A DNA stretch of 64,000 nt from Oceanobacillus sojae (GCF_007991515.1 NZ_BJYM01000007.1:124001-188000); one strand, 5' to 3'. Shown: positions 30,145 through 39,508, numbered from the stretch's first letter. The notes: generated by a model not told the origin, from the sequence alone. Made by a program: numbers and translations.

Positions 30145-30612
30145 ATGCCAAAAGGAAATGGAAAAACCATTGCACAAAATAAAAAAGCTTCCCACGATTA
30201 TTTTATTGAAGAAACGTATGAGGCGGGTATTGTTCTACAGGGCACGGAAATTAAGTCCATTCGTAACGGCAGAGTGAACATTAAAGATGCTCATGCGCGG
30301 ATTGACAGAAAAGGGGAAGTGCAATTAATTAACTTGCATATCGCTGAATACGAGCAGGGAAATCGTTATAATCACGACCCGACCCGTTCAAGAAAACTGT
30401 TGCTTCATCGCAAGGAAATTGATAAATTAATTGGTCTGACTCAGCAGCAGGGGTATGCATTAGTCCCATTAAAAATTTATATTAAAAATGGTTATGCAAA
30501 AGTGTTAATTGGACTTGGAAAAGGGAAGAAAAAATACGATAAGCGTGAAGACCTAAAACGTAAGCAAATGAAGCGCGATGTGGACCGTGCTATTAAAGAC
30601 CATATGCGTTAA
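30145..30612 (+). CDS. smpB: tmRNA-binding protein SmpB
   Basis: A 155-residue protein of the standard length. It binds tmRNA and mimics the missing anticodon arm in the stalled ribosome. Family motifs are [38 protein letters not shown] and [14 protein letters not shown]; the C-terminal tail [18 protein letters not shown] is the helix that enters the mRNA channel. AAGAGGATGA precedes ATG 30145. ssrA lies 151 bp downstream. Confidence 0.97.
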   Translation: MPKGNGKTIAQNKKASHDYFIEETYEAGIVLQGTEIKSIRNGRVNIKDAHARIDRKGEVQLINLHIAEYEQGNRYNHDPTRSRKLLLHRKEIDKLIGLTQQQGYALVPLKIYIKNGYAKVLIGLGKGKKKYDKREDLKRKQMKRDVDRAIKDHMR

Positions 30613-30624
30613 TCTGAAGCATAT

Positions 30625-30652
30625 TTGACAATTTAGCATGATTTGTTATAAT
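30625..30652 (+). promoter_or_regulatory. Strong sigma-A promoter for ssrA
   Basis: TTGACA (30625-30630) and TATAAT (30647-30652), both exact consensus, are 16 bases apart, beginning 12 bases after the smpB stop. Initiation near 30659 gives a leader of about 105 bases before mature tmRNA, as expected for a precursor trimmed by RNase P. Confidence 0.85.
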
Positions 30653-30662
30653 GGAAGGTACC

Positions 30663-30759
30663 CTGTTCATAGTATGCTGTTTATTGAACAGCTATTACTA
30701 TAGAAACAAGGGATAACTGAATAATTAAAATGTGTTTAATTATTCCCTGTGATTTTTTT
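30663..30759 (+). other. Structured leader between the ssrA promoter and tmRNA
   Basis: CTGTTCA (30663-30669) pairs with TGAACAG (30685-30691). AATAATTAAA (30720-30729) pairs with TTTAATTATT (30735-30744), flanked by AGGG/CCCT and followed by GTGA and seven T. The second structure looks like an intrinsic terminator ending just before the tmRNA 5' end. It may attenuate ssrA transcription, end a separate small RNA, or be a processing signal. Confidence 0.5.
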
Positions 30760-30763
30760 ATAC

Positions 30764-31124
30764 GGGGACGTTACGGATTCGACAGGGGTAGATTGAGCTC
30801 AAGTTGCACGTCGAGGTTACGGCTCGTAAAACGTTACGCCTAAATATAATTGGCAAAGAAAACAATCAACCTGTTTTAGCAGCTGCGTAAGTAGCCTAAA
30901 ACGATCCTTCCTGCCATCGCCCGTGTGGCAGATTGAAGGGTCTCAAATGAAGCGGGCTATACTGCTATCCACCGTCTGAGGATGGGCAGAAGAACTTAAT
31001 CAGACTAGTTCCATGAAAGCCTGTCAGTAGGCTGACATGAGAGCGAATGATAATATACTGACTAAGCGTGTAGATACTTGAGTGCCGATACTCTTGGACG
31101 AGGGTTCGACTCCCTCCGTCTCCA
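30764..31124 (+). ncRNA. ssrA: Transfer-messenger RNA
   Basis: The 361-base RNA begins GGGGACGTTACGGATTCGAC and ends with the T-arm and acceptor sequence GGTTCGACTCCCTCCGTC plus TCCA, so the tRNA-like ends pair (GGGGACG with CGTCTCC) and CCA is encoded. The tag frame at 30852-30890 reads GKENNQPVLAAA then TAA; with the alanine charged on tmRNA it gives AGKENNQPVLAAA, ending in the AA degron typical of Bacillaceae tags. It rescues stalled ribosomes with SmpB and RNase R encoded just upstream. Confidence 0.97.
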
Positions 31125-31137
31125 TTTGGAGAATATG

Positions 31138-31186
31138 AAAAAGGGTTGTAAATGTTGATATATCAATGTTTTCAACTCTTTTTATT
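31138..31186 (+). terminator. Terminator of ssrA
   Basis: AAAAGGGTTG pairs with CAACTCTTTT including a G-U pair, with an inner TTGATATATCAA palindrome, then T residues. Confidence 0.85.
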
Positions 31187-31270
31187 ATTTTAGAACTGCT
31201 ATTTTGTTACTGAGCTCAGAAATCAGGTTAAAAATATTATCTTAAACTATGTATATAAAAGGGGAGAGAT

Positions 31271-31795
31271 ATGTTGAAAGTCAGATTAAGCCCTTATAAC
31301 CCTGATTGGGTAAATGAATATAAAAAGGAATGTAAGCGGTTAAGCGAACTGTTTGGTGATCTTGTCATTCAATTTGAGCACTTTGGCAGTACCTCTATTG
31401 TTAATATGAAAGCCAAGCCAGTCATTGATATGCTGATTATTGTTAAAAATATTGATAAAGTTGATCAACTTAACCCGTACATAAGAGAACTAGGCTATGA
31501 TATAGCTGGTGAATGGGGCATTGAAGGCAGAAGATTATTGCGCAAAGGAGGCGAGGATAGAACACATCATATACATATCTATCAAGAAGGAAATGGGGAG
31601 ATAGACAGACATTTAATATTCAGAGATTATTTAAGGATACATACAAAGGAAGCCGTTAAATATAGCCAGTTTAAAGAGCAGTTAGCAATGAAGTATCAGG
31701 ATACAAACGAATACAGTAAAGCAAAAAGAAGCTATGTGAGTGAACTGGAGCAGAGAGCTTTGGAATGGTATAAAAAAGAGAAAGGGCACCTTTGA
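31271..31795 (+). CDS. GrpB family protein (UPF0157)
   Basis: A 174-residue protein of the GrpB/UPF0157 family, a nucleotidyltransferase-like fold of unknown role. Signature segments are LSPYNPDWVNEYKKE, FEHFGSTSIVNMKAKPVIDM and HHIHIYQEGNGEIDRHLIFRD. It has a full-length fold and a good ribosome site (GGGGAGAG before ATG). It stands just ahead of an APH-like kinase gene and may share its transcript. Confidence 0.88.
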   Translation: MLKVRLSPYNPDWVNEYKKECKRLSELFGDLVIQFEHFGSTSIVNMKAKPVIDMLIIVKNIDKVDQLNPYIRELGYDIAGEWGIEGRRLLRKGGEDRTHHIHIYQEGNGEIDRHLIFRDYLRIHTKEAVKYSQFKEQLAMKYQDTNEYSKAKRSYVSELEQRALEWYKKEKGHL

Positions 31796-31836
31796 TAAAA
31801 ATTGAATGAGATAAAGGAACTTATGAAGGGGGCTGT

Positions 31837-32748
31837 ATGGTTAACATAAGAGAGATCATCACTTCTAATCATTTACACGCAGAAAGCTATAAAGAATTAA
31901 AAGCAGGGTATTCATCTGCAAAAAAATATAAACTCTATTCTTCTGAAAATAATCCGGCATATTTATTGAAAATATATGATTTTGAAAAAAGAGATAGAAT
32001 CAAACATGAATTTGAGCTGCTAAATCATCATTATCAAAATAAAGTTTTATGCCAAAAAGCAAAGCTGTTTGGATACAGTGAAAAAGAGTGGATATGCTAT
32101 CTGATTCTGCCTTATATTAAAGGAATAAGCGGTGATATTGCTTTACCTGAGCTAGGGGAGCATTCACAGTATAAAATTGGCTTGCAAGCAGGGAGAGAAT
32201 TAAGGAAAATTCATTTATTAACACCGGATATCACATTTAACTGGTATCAAAAAAGGTTCCAAAAATATCAAGATAAATTACAAATCTGCAAAAAATTCGG
32301 CCTGGCCTTTTATAAACAAAAATTTATAGAGGGTTATATTAATGAGAATATTGATATGTTAAAGAATAGCCCGGTGAGTTTCCAGCACGATGATTTTCAT
32401 CCTCAAAATATTATTATAAAAAATGAGAAGTTAAACGGAATTATCGATTTTGATTCATTTGACTGGGGCGATCCATGGGAAGAATTTTTTAAGCTGCCGA
32501 AATACACAATTCAAACAAGCATTTATTTTGCTAAAGGACAGGTGATGGGATATTTTGATAATAAAATTCCGGATATATTCTGGCGAAAGTACAATTTATT
32601 TGTTGCTTTAAACCAGCATGCGAATCAAATCAGCGGTTACTTGAGAGGAAATTTGAAAGATGTGCAGGAGAGAACGCGTTATATCATTGAAACACATGAT
32701 TTTAATAATAATAATCCACCTGAATGGTTTGTGAGATGCAGTATTTGA
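31837..32748 (+). CDS. Aminoglycoside phosphotransferase (APH) family kinase
   Basis: A 303-residue protein with the APH/choline-kinase fold. The catalytic loop is SFQHDDFHPQNIII (His184 to Asn191) and the metal-binding motif IIDFDSFDWGDP (Asp204, Asp206). An ATP-lysine candidate is in YLLKIYDF. APH-family proteins phosphorylate hydroxyls of small molecules; sequence alone does not show that this is an antibiotic kinase, and the family is broad. GAAGGGGGC precedes the start 42 bp after grpB. Confidence 0.85.
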   Translation: MVNIREIITSNHLHAESYKELKAGYSSAKKYKLYSSENNPAYLLKIYDFEKRDRIKHEFELLNHHYQNKVLCQKAKLFGYSEKEWICYLILPYIKGISGDIALPELGEHSQYKIGLQAGRELRKIHLLTPDITFNWYQKRFQKYQDKLQICKKFGLAFYKQKFIEGYINENIDMLKNSPVSFQHDDFHPQNIIIKNEKLNGIIDFDSFDWGDPWEEFFKLPKYTIQTSIYFAKGQVMGYFDNKIPDIFWRKYNLFVALNQHANQISGYLRGNLKDVQERTRYIIETHDFNNNNPPEWFVRCSI

Positions 32749-32876
32749 CGATCTGCAATGTACAGAGTTTTACAATATTGATTAGTAAAAGGGGGATCAC
32801 ATCTTAGAAGCAGATAAAAATGTGCGGCCCTTTTAAGGTTCAAAATTATTCTTTGCTAAAAAAAAGCATCCCCATG

Positions 32877-33484
32877 TTATCTGTATTGTTCTCTTTCAAA
32901 TTCAGAATAAAATTCACCAGTTTCAGCATTAAATAAGACATATTTCATGCTTTTTAATGCTTTGTCCCATCCAACTACTTTTATCACCACTGTCCCATTT
33001 TTAGGATCATTTGTAACTCCGAAGTTATATCCTTTTGCAAATAGGTCGCCTGGATATAAGTCTGTTAATTTTTTTGCTTTTTCTAAGAGTTCAGGGCTGT
33101 CATGTTTGATTTTTGATAAGTCATCAATAAAATGATTTTCTGGATGAATGATGCCTTCATCAGGTAATTCTACGTGTTCATTAATTTTTGCGTCATGTAT
33201 GTTTACCAAATAAAGGCGGCTTGTATTAGGTACTCCAAAAGTTATGTTCCAATATCTCCGTTTTCCATCAGCTCCGGTTGGTTCTTTATCATATCATTAT
33301 CAACACTGGTCCCTTCAATTAATTTAGCTTTTTCATCCCATTTTATAGCATCTGAATAAGCTAAATCGATCGCTTGTTTTATCGTTATGGAAGGAGGTAA
33401 TTCTTTTGAAGAACTCGTTTGACTACTACAACTACTAAGAATTAAACAAAGACTAATAAATAAAAATAGGCGGATTTTTTTCAT
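32877..33484 (-). pseudogene. Hypothetical lipoprotein, frameshifted
   Basis: The 5' part (33484 down to 33242) encodes a lipoprotein signal ending in LSSC and about 80 residues, then stops. The 3' part (from 33209) has only an internal GTG, but its frame extends back to the break as ITFGVPNTSRLYLVNIHDAK, so one base is missing near 33242-33246. Joined, it is a protein of about 200 residues ending LFNAETGEFYSEFEREQYR, which looks like a PepSY-like or similar secreted domain (guess). GGAGG precedes the ATG. Confidence 0.7.
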
Positions 33485-33600
33485 GAACTAACCTCCATGT
33501 ATGTTAAAATAACTTAACAAGTATTGTATTTAAAGGAAATTTCAGAGAACATTTGAACAATAAAAAGAATATTTATTAAGTTAAAAAGGAAGGTAGTTCT

Positions 33601-34956
33601 ATGGATAAAAAAGTATATGAAGAATTCGCTGAATCGCTCGTGAATGCCTATAAAACTCCGGGAGCAATCGTTGCATTGAACAATCAAATTTACGAAAAAG
33701 GGTTCGGGTACCGGGATAAGGAAAATGAATTACCTGTAACGGCTGACACGATTTTTGGAATTGGAAGTACCACAAAATCAATGACTAGTATCGCAATTCT
33801 CCAGCTGCAAGAAAAGGGAAATCTATCCGTCGATGATTATATTAAGGCATATATACCTGAGATTACATTTAAAGGAAGTGATGAAATAACGCTTCATCAC
33901 TTGATGACTCATACGTCCGGCATTCCGCCATTAAACACACTTTTTTACGCAAATAAGCGGTCAATGGAAAGAGATGGCTCATTCGATGTGCAGATCAAAT
34001 TGGGCTTACCTCTTGAACGGGAGCAGGACAGTATTGATACGTATGACGAATTTATAGGTTATTTAAATAGCCTGTCATTTGACCTGCTTGACGAGCCCGG
34101 AAAATCATTCAGCTATTCAAACGACGGCTATGCCTTGCTTGGTATCATTATTGAACGTGTTAGCGGGCTGCCATATGAACATTATATAGAGAAAAATATC
34201 TTTACTCCTCTCGGGATGAAAAGCAGCTTTTTGGATCCGAATCAATTGGACGAGCAGGCAGCACGGCAGTATGATATTGACCCGACAGCTGAGACACCGG
34301 CTATTAAATACTCACCTGAATGGTGGGATGCCCCAGTAATGTGGGCAGCCGGTTATGTTAAATCAACTGCGAATGATATGCTTCGTTATAGTGATGTCTT
34401 TTTAAACAAAAGCAATGGTATTTTAACGGAAGAAAGTCTTACTGCAATGACCGCTCAATATATTGAAATAGAGCCTGGCCGGTATTATGGTTATGGAGTT
34501 ATGATTACACCTGACTTTTTTGGTACAACGCTTATTGAACATGGTGGAGGGATTAAAGGCGTGACGGCACATTTCGCAGTGCTGTCTGAGAAAAATATTG
34601 CCGCTATCTGTCTGACGAATATTGCAGGTGCCCCTGCGGAATCTCTTCTGAGAGGAGCTCTGCAAAGCGAAATGGATATAGCACCAGATAAAAAAGCTGC
34701 TAAATATGATGATTATACACTTAGCGAAGCAGATTGCAAGGCTATTACTGGAGTCTACAAATCTAATGAGGGACAAACAATTAAGGTTTATGAAAAAGAT
34801 AAAGCAATTTTTGTAGAGATCCAGGGAGCTCAAATACCAACGCAAGCCGTCAGCAGCAGAGCGGTGACAATTACCATGCAGGGCACTGATTTCCTGTTGC
34901 AGTTTAAAGACGGACGCCTTCACTTTGGATTTAGACAACTTCTAAAAAGTGAATAG
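33601..34956 (+). CDS. Serine hydrolase of the beta-lactamase/PBP4* family
   Basis: A 451-residue class C-type serine hydrolase. The nucleophile motif STTK is at residues 56-59, the YSN motif at 172-174 and the third motif is in IEHGGGIKG. Residues about 375-451 form a separate C-terminal beta domain. There is no N-terminal signal or membrane helix, so it appears cytoplasmic. Such proteins include esterases and D-aminopeptidases more often than true beta-lactamases. GGAAGGTAG precedes ATG 33601. A terminator follows. Confidence 0.88.
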   Translation: MDKKVYEEFAESLVNAYKTPGAIVALNNQIYEKGFGYRDKENELPVTADTIFGIGSTTKSMTSIAILQLQEKGNLSVDDYIKAYIPEITFKGSDEITLHHLMTHTSGIPPLNTLFYANKRSMERDGSFDVQIKLGLPLEREQDSIDTYDEFIGYLNSLSFDLLDEPGKSFSYSNDGYALLGIIIERVSGLPYEHYIEKNIFTPLGMKSSFLDPNQLDEQAARQYDIDPTAETPAIKYSPEWWDAPVMWAAGYVKSTANDMLRYSDVFLNKSNGILTEESLTAMTAQYIEIEPGRYYGYGVMITPDFFGTTLIEHGGGIKGVTAHFAVLSEKNIAAICLTNIAGAPAESLLRGALQSEMDIAPDKKAAKYDDYTLSEADCKAITGVYKSNEGQTIKVYEKDKAIFVEIQGAQIPTQAVSSRAVTITMQGTDFLLQFKDGRLHFGFRQLLKSE

Positions 34957-35003
34957 TTTTACAAATATATAAAGCTAAAAGATACAGAATGAACATTAAT
35001 TTG

Positions 35004-35039
35004 GCAGGGTTGCCTGGAGGTTAAGGCGACCCTGCTTTG
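35004..35039 (+). terminator. Terminator after the serine hydrolase gene
   Basis: GCAGGGTTGCC (35004-35014) pairs with GGCGACCCTGC (35025-35035) with one G-U or mismatch, followed by a short TTTG. The remaining spacer up to 35252 shows no gene. Confidence 0.75.
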
Positions 35040-35252
35040 TCATAATAAATGATGGCATATATTTCACCGATTTAATTTTTTCCTAAAGCACGCCCTTTCA
35101 ATTAAACAACTTTTCATCAAGTCACTCAAAACCAGACACAAACTGTTCAAAAAATCAATGCAATTCAAAAAAAGAATATGCTACACTAACTGTAGAGGGA
35201 TTTACTTCTTAACTAAATATAGGCTAAAAAAGCAAAAAATTTTAATTACCAT

Positions 35253-35268
35253 TGTGAAACAATTCACA
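35253..35268 (+). promoter_or_regulatory. FNR/CRP-type box 1
   Basis: TGTGAAACAATTCACA is a perfect TGTGA-N6-TCACA palindrome, the binding consensus of Bacillus Fnr. It lies about 62 bp before the nirB start and fits oxygen-limited activation of the operon. Confidence 0.8.
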
Positions 35269-35287
35269 ATTTATTTTTGGGATGTCA

Positions 35288-35303
35288 TGTGAATTACTTC
35301 ACA
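35288..35303 (+). promoter_or_regulatory. FNR/CRP-type box 2
   Basis: TGTGAATTACTTCACA is a second perfect TGTGA-N6-TCACA palindrome, 35 bp (centre to centre) downstream of the first and only 20 bp before the nirB ATG. At this place it would overlap the promoter or start and could repress or fine-tune. Confidence 0.75.
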
Positions 35304-35322
35304 AAAATTGGAGGATTATGCC

Positions 35323-37728
35323 ATGAAGAGAAAGCTCGTAATGATTGGAAATGGGATGGCTGGAGTCAGGTGTATCGAGGAAATTTTAAAAAGAAATAAA
35401 GAGACTTTTGAAATCACTATTATCGGAGATGAACCTTATCCAAACTACAATCGGATTATGCTTTCACATGTTTTACAAGGAAAAACAGAGGTCTCTGAAA
35501 TTAATATGAATGATTGGGAATGGTATCAGGAAAATGAAATTACACTGTTTACCGGTGAAAAAGTAACGGAAATAAAAACGGAAGATAAAAAAATGAAGAC
35601 AGATAAAGATAGAGTTATTCCTTATGATGAGTTAATTATTGCAACTGGATCCAGCGCATTTATTTTACCTGTACCTGGAAGCGAGCTGGAAGGTGTTATC
35701 GGCTTTAGAAACATTCAGGATACAGAATTTATGATTGACACGTCAAAGCGCTATAAAAAAGCAGCTGTGATTGGCGGCGGACTCCTTGGATTGGAAGCAG
35801 CCAGAGGATTAATGGATCGGGGTATGCAGGTTCAGGTTGTACACCTGATGCCAAGACTGATGGAGCAGCAATTAGATAACCCTGCAGCTAAAATGCTTAA
35901 GAAGGATTTAGAAGCACAGGGAATGGAATTTTTAATGGAAAAGCAGACAGCTGAAATTTATGGAGGGGAACGGGTGGAAGGAATCACATTTTCAGATGGT
36001 TCGTCTATCGAATGTGACCTTGTAGTGATGGCAGTTGGGATCCGGCCTAATGTTGTTTTGGCAAAACAGGCCGGGCTGAATGTCAATCGGGGTGTCGTCG
36101 TGAATGATCAGATGCAGACTTCAGTTCCTTCTATTTATGCAATAGGGGAGTGTGCTGAGCATAACGGTATCACCTATGGACTGGTCGCACCACTTTATGA
36201 GCAGGGGATAGAGCTTGCGAAGTATTTAACGGGAGAGAATACAGCCGGGTATCACGGCAGTATTTTATCTACACAACTAAAAGTTGCGGGCTGTGATTTA
36301 TTCTCAGGTGGAAAAATTGAAGAAGATGAAAATACAGATGCAATTATCGTTCAGGATCAGTTTTCGGGTGTGTATAAGAAGGTTCTTGTTTCAGATAACA
36401 AAGTAGTCGGTGTCGTGCTTTATGGTGATGCTTCAGACGGAACCCGGCTGTTCAGCATGCTGAAGAAAGAAACAGATATCAGTGATTTTACAAGTGCTGC
36501 AGTCCTGCAAAAAGCTGGTGAAGATGCATCAGAAGAGATGATAGCTGAGATGAGCCCGGATGAAACAGTCTGCGGCTGTAATGGTGTCACAAAAGGAACG
36601 ATTGTTCAGGCTATCCTGGAACAGAATTTAAAATCATTTGAGGAAGTAAAAACCTGTACCAAGGCTGGCGCTTCCTGCGGGAAATGTAAGGGTGTTGTGG
36701 AAGGTATCCTCTCAAATACGCTGGGAGACAGCTTTGATCCGGCTGCGGTAAAAACTGGAATGTGTGGATGTACAATGCTGACGCGGGATGAAGTCGTTGC
36801 AGAAATCAAAGAGAAAGGTCTGCAATCTCCAAAAGAAGTCCGTAATGTACTTGGATTTGCAAATGAAGAAGGCTGTCATGTCTGCCGTCCTGCGCTCAAT
36901 TATTATATGAGAATGATTAGACCGGGAGAATATGAAGATGACAAAGCTTCCCGTTTAGTAAATGAGCGGATGAACGGTAATATCCAAAATAACGGTACAT
37001 TCTCTGTTGTTCCACGAATGTACGGCGGAACAACAACTGGCGATGACTTAATCCGGCTGGGGGAAGTTGCGAATAAATATAATGTACCTTTAGTAAAAAT
37101 TACCGGTGCAAGCAGAGTTGGATTATACGGAGTGAAAAAAGAAGATGTACCACAAGTATGGGAAGACCTTGGCATGCGATCAGGATATGCTTATTCCAAA
37201 TCATTGCGAAATGTAAAATCCTGTGTCGGCGCTCAGTTTTGCCGTTTCGGAACGCAGGATTCTCTGGGATTGGGAATTCGTTTAGAGAAAGAGTTGGAGA
37301 TGGTAGACACTCCTCATAAAATGAAAATAGGTGTGTCAGGCTGTCCACGTAACTGTGCAGAAGCATTAACCAAAGATTTTGGCGTTGTCTGTGTCGAAAA
37401 CGGATTTCAGCTTTACTTTGGAGGAAATGGCGGAACAGAGGTCCGCGAATGTGACTCCTTTACAACCGTAAAGACGGAAGAAGAAGTAATCACCATGGCG
37501 ACGGCTTTTATGCAGTATTATCGGGAAACTGGTATTTATAATGAAAGAACTGCTCCTTGGGTCGATCGGATAGGAGCGGAAAATATTAAACTTGTTCTTT
37601 TAAATGAAAAACAAAATACTGCACTGATAGAAAGATTCCATCATGCAAAAGGTACGTATGAAGAAGCTTGGAGCAGCACACTTAAAAATAGAAAAGAAAA
37701 AGAGCTGTATGAAATTGTGAAAAAATGA
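35323..37728 (+). CDS. nirB: NAD(P)H nitrite reductase, large subunit
   Basis: An 801-residue cytoplasmic enzyme reducing nitrite to ammonia with NADH. Domains in order are an FAD/NAD oxidoreductase (LVMIGNGMAGVRCIEE, AVIGGGLLGLEAARG), [2Fe-2S] BFD-like domains (CGCNGVTKGTI with CTKAGASCGKC, then CGCTMLTRDEV and GCHVCRP), and a C-terminal sulfite/nitrite reductase domain with siroheme-4Fe4S cysteines in CVGAQFCRFG and GCPRNCAEA. ATG 35323 follows GGAGG by eight bases. It heads nirB-nirD-sumT-sirB-sirC-nirC. B. subtilis calls the homologue NasD. Confidence 0.96.
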   Translation: MKRKLVMIGNGMAGVRCIEEILKRNKETFEITIIGDEPYPNYNRIMLSHVLQGKTEVSEINMNDWEWYQENEITLFTGEKVTEIKTEDKKMKTDKDRVIPYDELIIATGSSAFILPVPGSELEGVIGFRNIQDTEFMIDTSKRYKKAAVIGGGLLGLEAARGLMDRGMQVQVVHLMPRLMEQQLDNPAAKMLKKDLEAQGMEFLMEKQTAEIYGGERVEGITFSDGSSIECDLVVMAVGIRPNVVLAKQAGLNVNRGVVVNDQMQTSVPSIYAIGECAEHNGITYGLVAPLYEQGIELAKYLTGENTAGYHGSILSTQLKVAGCDLFSGGKIEEDENTDAIIVQDQFSGVYKKVLVSDNKVVGVVLYGDASDGTRLFSMLKKETDISDFTSAAVLQKAGEDASEEMIAEMSPDETVCGCNGVTKGTIVQAILEQNLKSFEEVKTCTKAGASCGKCKGVVEGILSNTLGDSFDPAAVKTGMCGCTMLTRDEVVAEIKEKGLQSPKEVRNVLGFANEEGCHVCRPALNYYMRMIRPGEYEDDKASRLVNERMNGNIQNNGTFSVVPRMYGGTTTGDDLIRLGEVANKYNVPLVKITGASRVGLYGVKKEDVPQVWEDLGMRSGYAYSKSLRNVKSCVGAQFCRFGTQDSLGLGIRLEKELEMVDTPHKMKIGVSGCPRNCAEALTKDFGVVCVENGFQLYFGGNGGTEVRECDSFTTVKTEEEVITMATAFMQYYRETGIYNERTAPWVDRIGAENIKLVLLNEKQNTALIERFHHAKGTYEEAWSSTLKNRKEKELYEIVKK

Positions 37729-37779
37729 ACAATGAGCTGTAGGAGAGTATAGTACTTTTGACAAAGGGAGGTTCTTATT

Positions 37780-38097
37780 ATGGAAGCCAGTAAAGAGAAG
37801 ATAAAAATCATTAAATTGGAGGATTTGCCAAAACAAATTGGAAAGGAAATCCATGTGGACGGAGAGGCTATAGCTCTTTTTCATCTGACTAATGGAGAGG
37901 TTCAGGCAATCGGAAGCAGATGTCCGCATGCCGGCGGCCCTTTAGCCGAAGGAATTGTCTCTGGAGGATTTGTCTTTTGTCCACTGCATAACCGGAAAAT
38001 TTCATTGCTCACTGGAAAAGTGCAAGCACCGGATGACGGCTGCGTAACTGTCTATGAGACAGAGATTATTGACGGTTATGTACACATAACGGTGTAG
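37780..38097 (+). CDS. nirD: Nitrite reductase small subunit, Rieske type
   Basis: A 105-residue Rieske [2Fe-2S] protein. The cluster ligands are in SRCPHAGGPL and FCPLHNRKI, giving the C-x-H and C-x-x-H pairs. It assists NirB; the B. subtilis homologue is NasE. AAAGGGAGG precedes ATG 37780, 51 bp after nirB, and the next gene follows after three bases. Confidence 0.95.
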   Translation: MEASKEKIKIIKLEDLPKQIGKEIHVDGEAIALFHLTNGEVQAIGSRCPHAGGPLAEGIVSGGFVFCPLHNRKISLLTGKVQAPDDGCVTVYETEIIDGYVHITV

Positions 38098-38100
38098 ATT

Positions 38101-39507
38101 ATGGAAAAGCCAAAAGGATTTGTTTCATTCGTCGGTGCCGGCCCTGGGGATACAGGGCTGATGACTGAAAAAGGAATTCAATGTTTAAATAAAGCGGATA
38201 TCATTTTGTATGATCGTCTGGCAAACCCGAGACTGCTGCGCAATGCGAAGGATTCCTGTGAATTTATTTATTGCGGGAAGCTCCCAGAGAGACATACGAT
38301 GCGGCAGGAGAAGATAAATAAACTGCTCGTTCAATACGCGAGCAAAGGGTGTTATGTTGTCCGCTTGAAAGGTGGCGATCCTTCCGTTTTCGGAAGAGTC
38401 GGCGAGGAGGCGGAAGAGCTTGCCGCTAATCATATTGCATTTGAAATAGTTCCTGGTATTACTTCCAGTATTGCGGCAGCAGCCTATGCAGGAATCCCTG
38501 TTACTCATCGGGATTACAGCACCAGCTTGACGCTCAGAACGGGGCATACCTGTAAAAGTAATGCGGCTTTGCATGGTGACGGACAGCTGTTGGGAGATAC
38601 GATTGCCTACTATATGGGCATGAAAAAAATGCTGGTTAATTGCAGAGAATTGATTAATCAGGGAAAGCCGGCTGACACCAAAGTAGCTATTATCCAGTGG
38701 GGGACATTAGGAAAACAAAAAGTGGCCGAGGGAACATTGGAAACCATTCAAGCCATCATTGAAAAAGGACATATTGAAAGTCCGGCGATGATGATTGTCG
38801 GCGATGTTGTTGAGCTTAGAAAGAAGCTTATCTGGTTTGATAAGAAAATGTTCAGTGGAAGAAGAATTCTTATTGCCAAAGCATCCGGAAGTCCATTTTC
38901 TATGGAGGATTATTTTACAGAGCTCGGAGCAGAAGCTTATTCCTTTCCAATATGGAAGCAAAAGATTCATTCATTTACAAAGGAAGAATTAAAAGTGATT
39001 ATGCATGCGAATCGGCTCACTTTTACAAATGCATCAAGTGTAGATATTCTGTTTCGTCAATATACTCAGGCCCATTATGATATTCGTGATCTGCCTCGTA
39101 ATATAGAATACCGGACGGAGCAAACCAAAAAAGCGTTGGAAGCAAGAGGAATTATGGCGAACAAAGCGGAGATCAGCGATGCATCTTCGATAGTGATTGG
39201 TTCACAATCGGATATATGTCCTGAAAAGGAACCTTATTCTACTCATGAGTGGCTGGCTGATAAACGTTTTGATGAGATTAACAAACGAATGTTAATGGAA
39301 GAAGATTGGGAAACGGTTATTTTTCCAAATAAAGCAGCGGTAACCAGCTTTATAAAAGAGTTAAAGAAGCTTGACGTGCATCATCTATTGGATATTCAGT
39401 TTGCATATATAGGAGAGTCTGTAAAGGAATACGCCATGGAGCATGGGTTTAGTGTTATTGATGAAGCGGTTCAGTCGGAATTAAAACGAATGAATTGGAG
39501 GGATTAA
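38101..39507 (+). CDS. nasF: Uroporphyrinogen-III C-methyltransferase with HemD-like C-terminal domain
   Basis: A 468-residue fusion. The first 245 residues are SumT/CobA, which makes precorrin-2 (FVGAGPGDTGLMT, RLKGGDPSVFGR, EIVPGITSSIAAAAYAG, PVTHRDYS). The rest (from about KMFSGRRILIAKASG) resembles uroporphyrinogen-III synthase and may be degenerate. The same architecture occurs in B. subtilis NasF. The product feeds siroheme synthesis for NirB. The gene starts three bases after nirD, with the ribosome site inside nirD poorly defined. Confidence 0.9.
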   Translation: MEKPKGFVSFVGAGPGDTGLMTEKGIQCLNKADIILYDRLANPRLLRNAKDSCEFIYCGKLPERHTMRQEKINKLLVQYASKGCYVVRLKGGDPSVFGRVGEEAEELAANHIAFEIVPGITSSIAAAAYAGIPVTHRDYSTSLTLRTGHTCKSNAALHGDGQLLGDTIAYYMGMKKMLVNCRELINQGKPADTKVAIIQWGTLGKQKVAEGTLETIQAIIEKGHIESPAMMIVGDVVELRKKLIWFDKKMFSGRRILIAKASGSPFSMEDYFTELGAEAYSFPIWKQKIHSFTKEELKVIMHANRLTFTNASSVDILFRQYTQAHYDIRDLPRNIEYRTEQTKKALEARGIMANKAEISDASSIVIGSQSDICPEKEPYSTHEWLADKRFDEINKRMLMEEDWETVIFPNKAAVTSFIKELKKLDVHHLLDIQFAYIGESVKEYAMEHGFSVIDEAVQSELKRMNWRD

Positions 39508-39508
39508 C

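Noticed and set aside
31837-32748. Calling the APH-fold kinase an aminoglycoside resistance gene
   Set aside because: Only the general fold motifs are visible; resistance cannot be inferred from them.
34423-34938. 171-codon minus-strand frame inside the serine hydrolase gene
   Set aside because: Antisense shadow of a gene with intact STTK and YSN motifs.
33601-34956. Calling the serine hydrolase an antibiotic resistance beta-lactamase
   Set aside because: The fold family is broad, no export signal is present and a C-terminal extra domain points to an esterase or peptidase.
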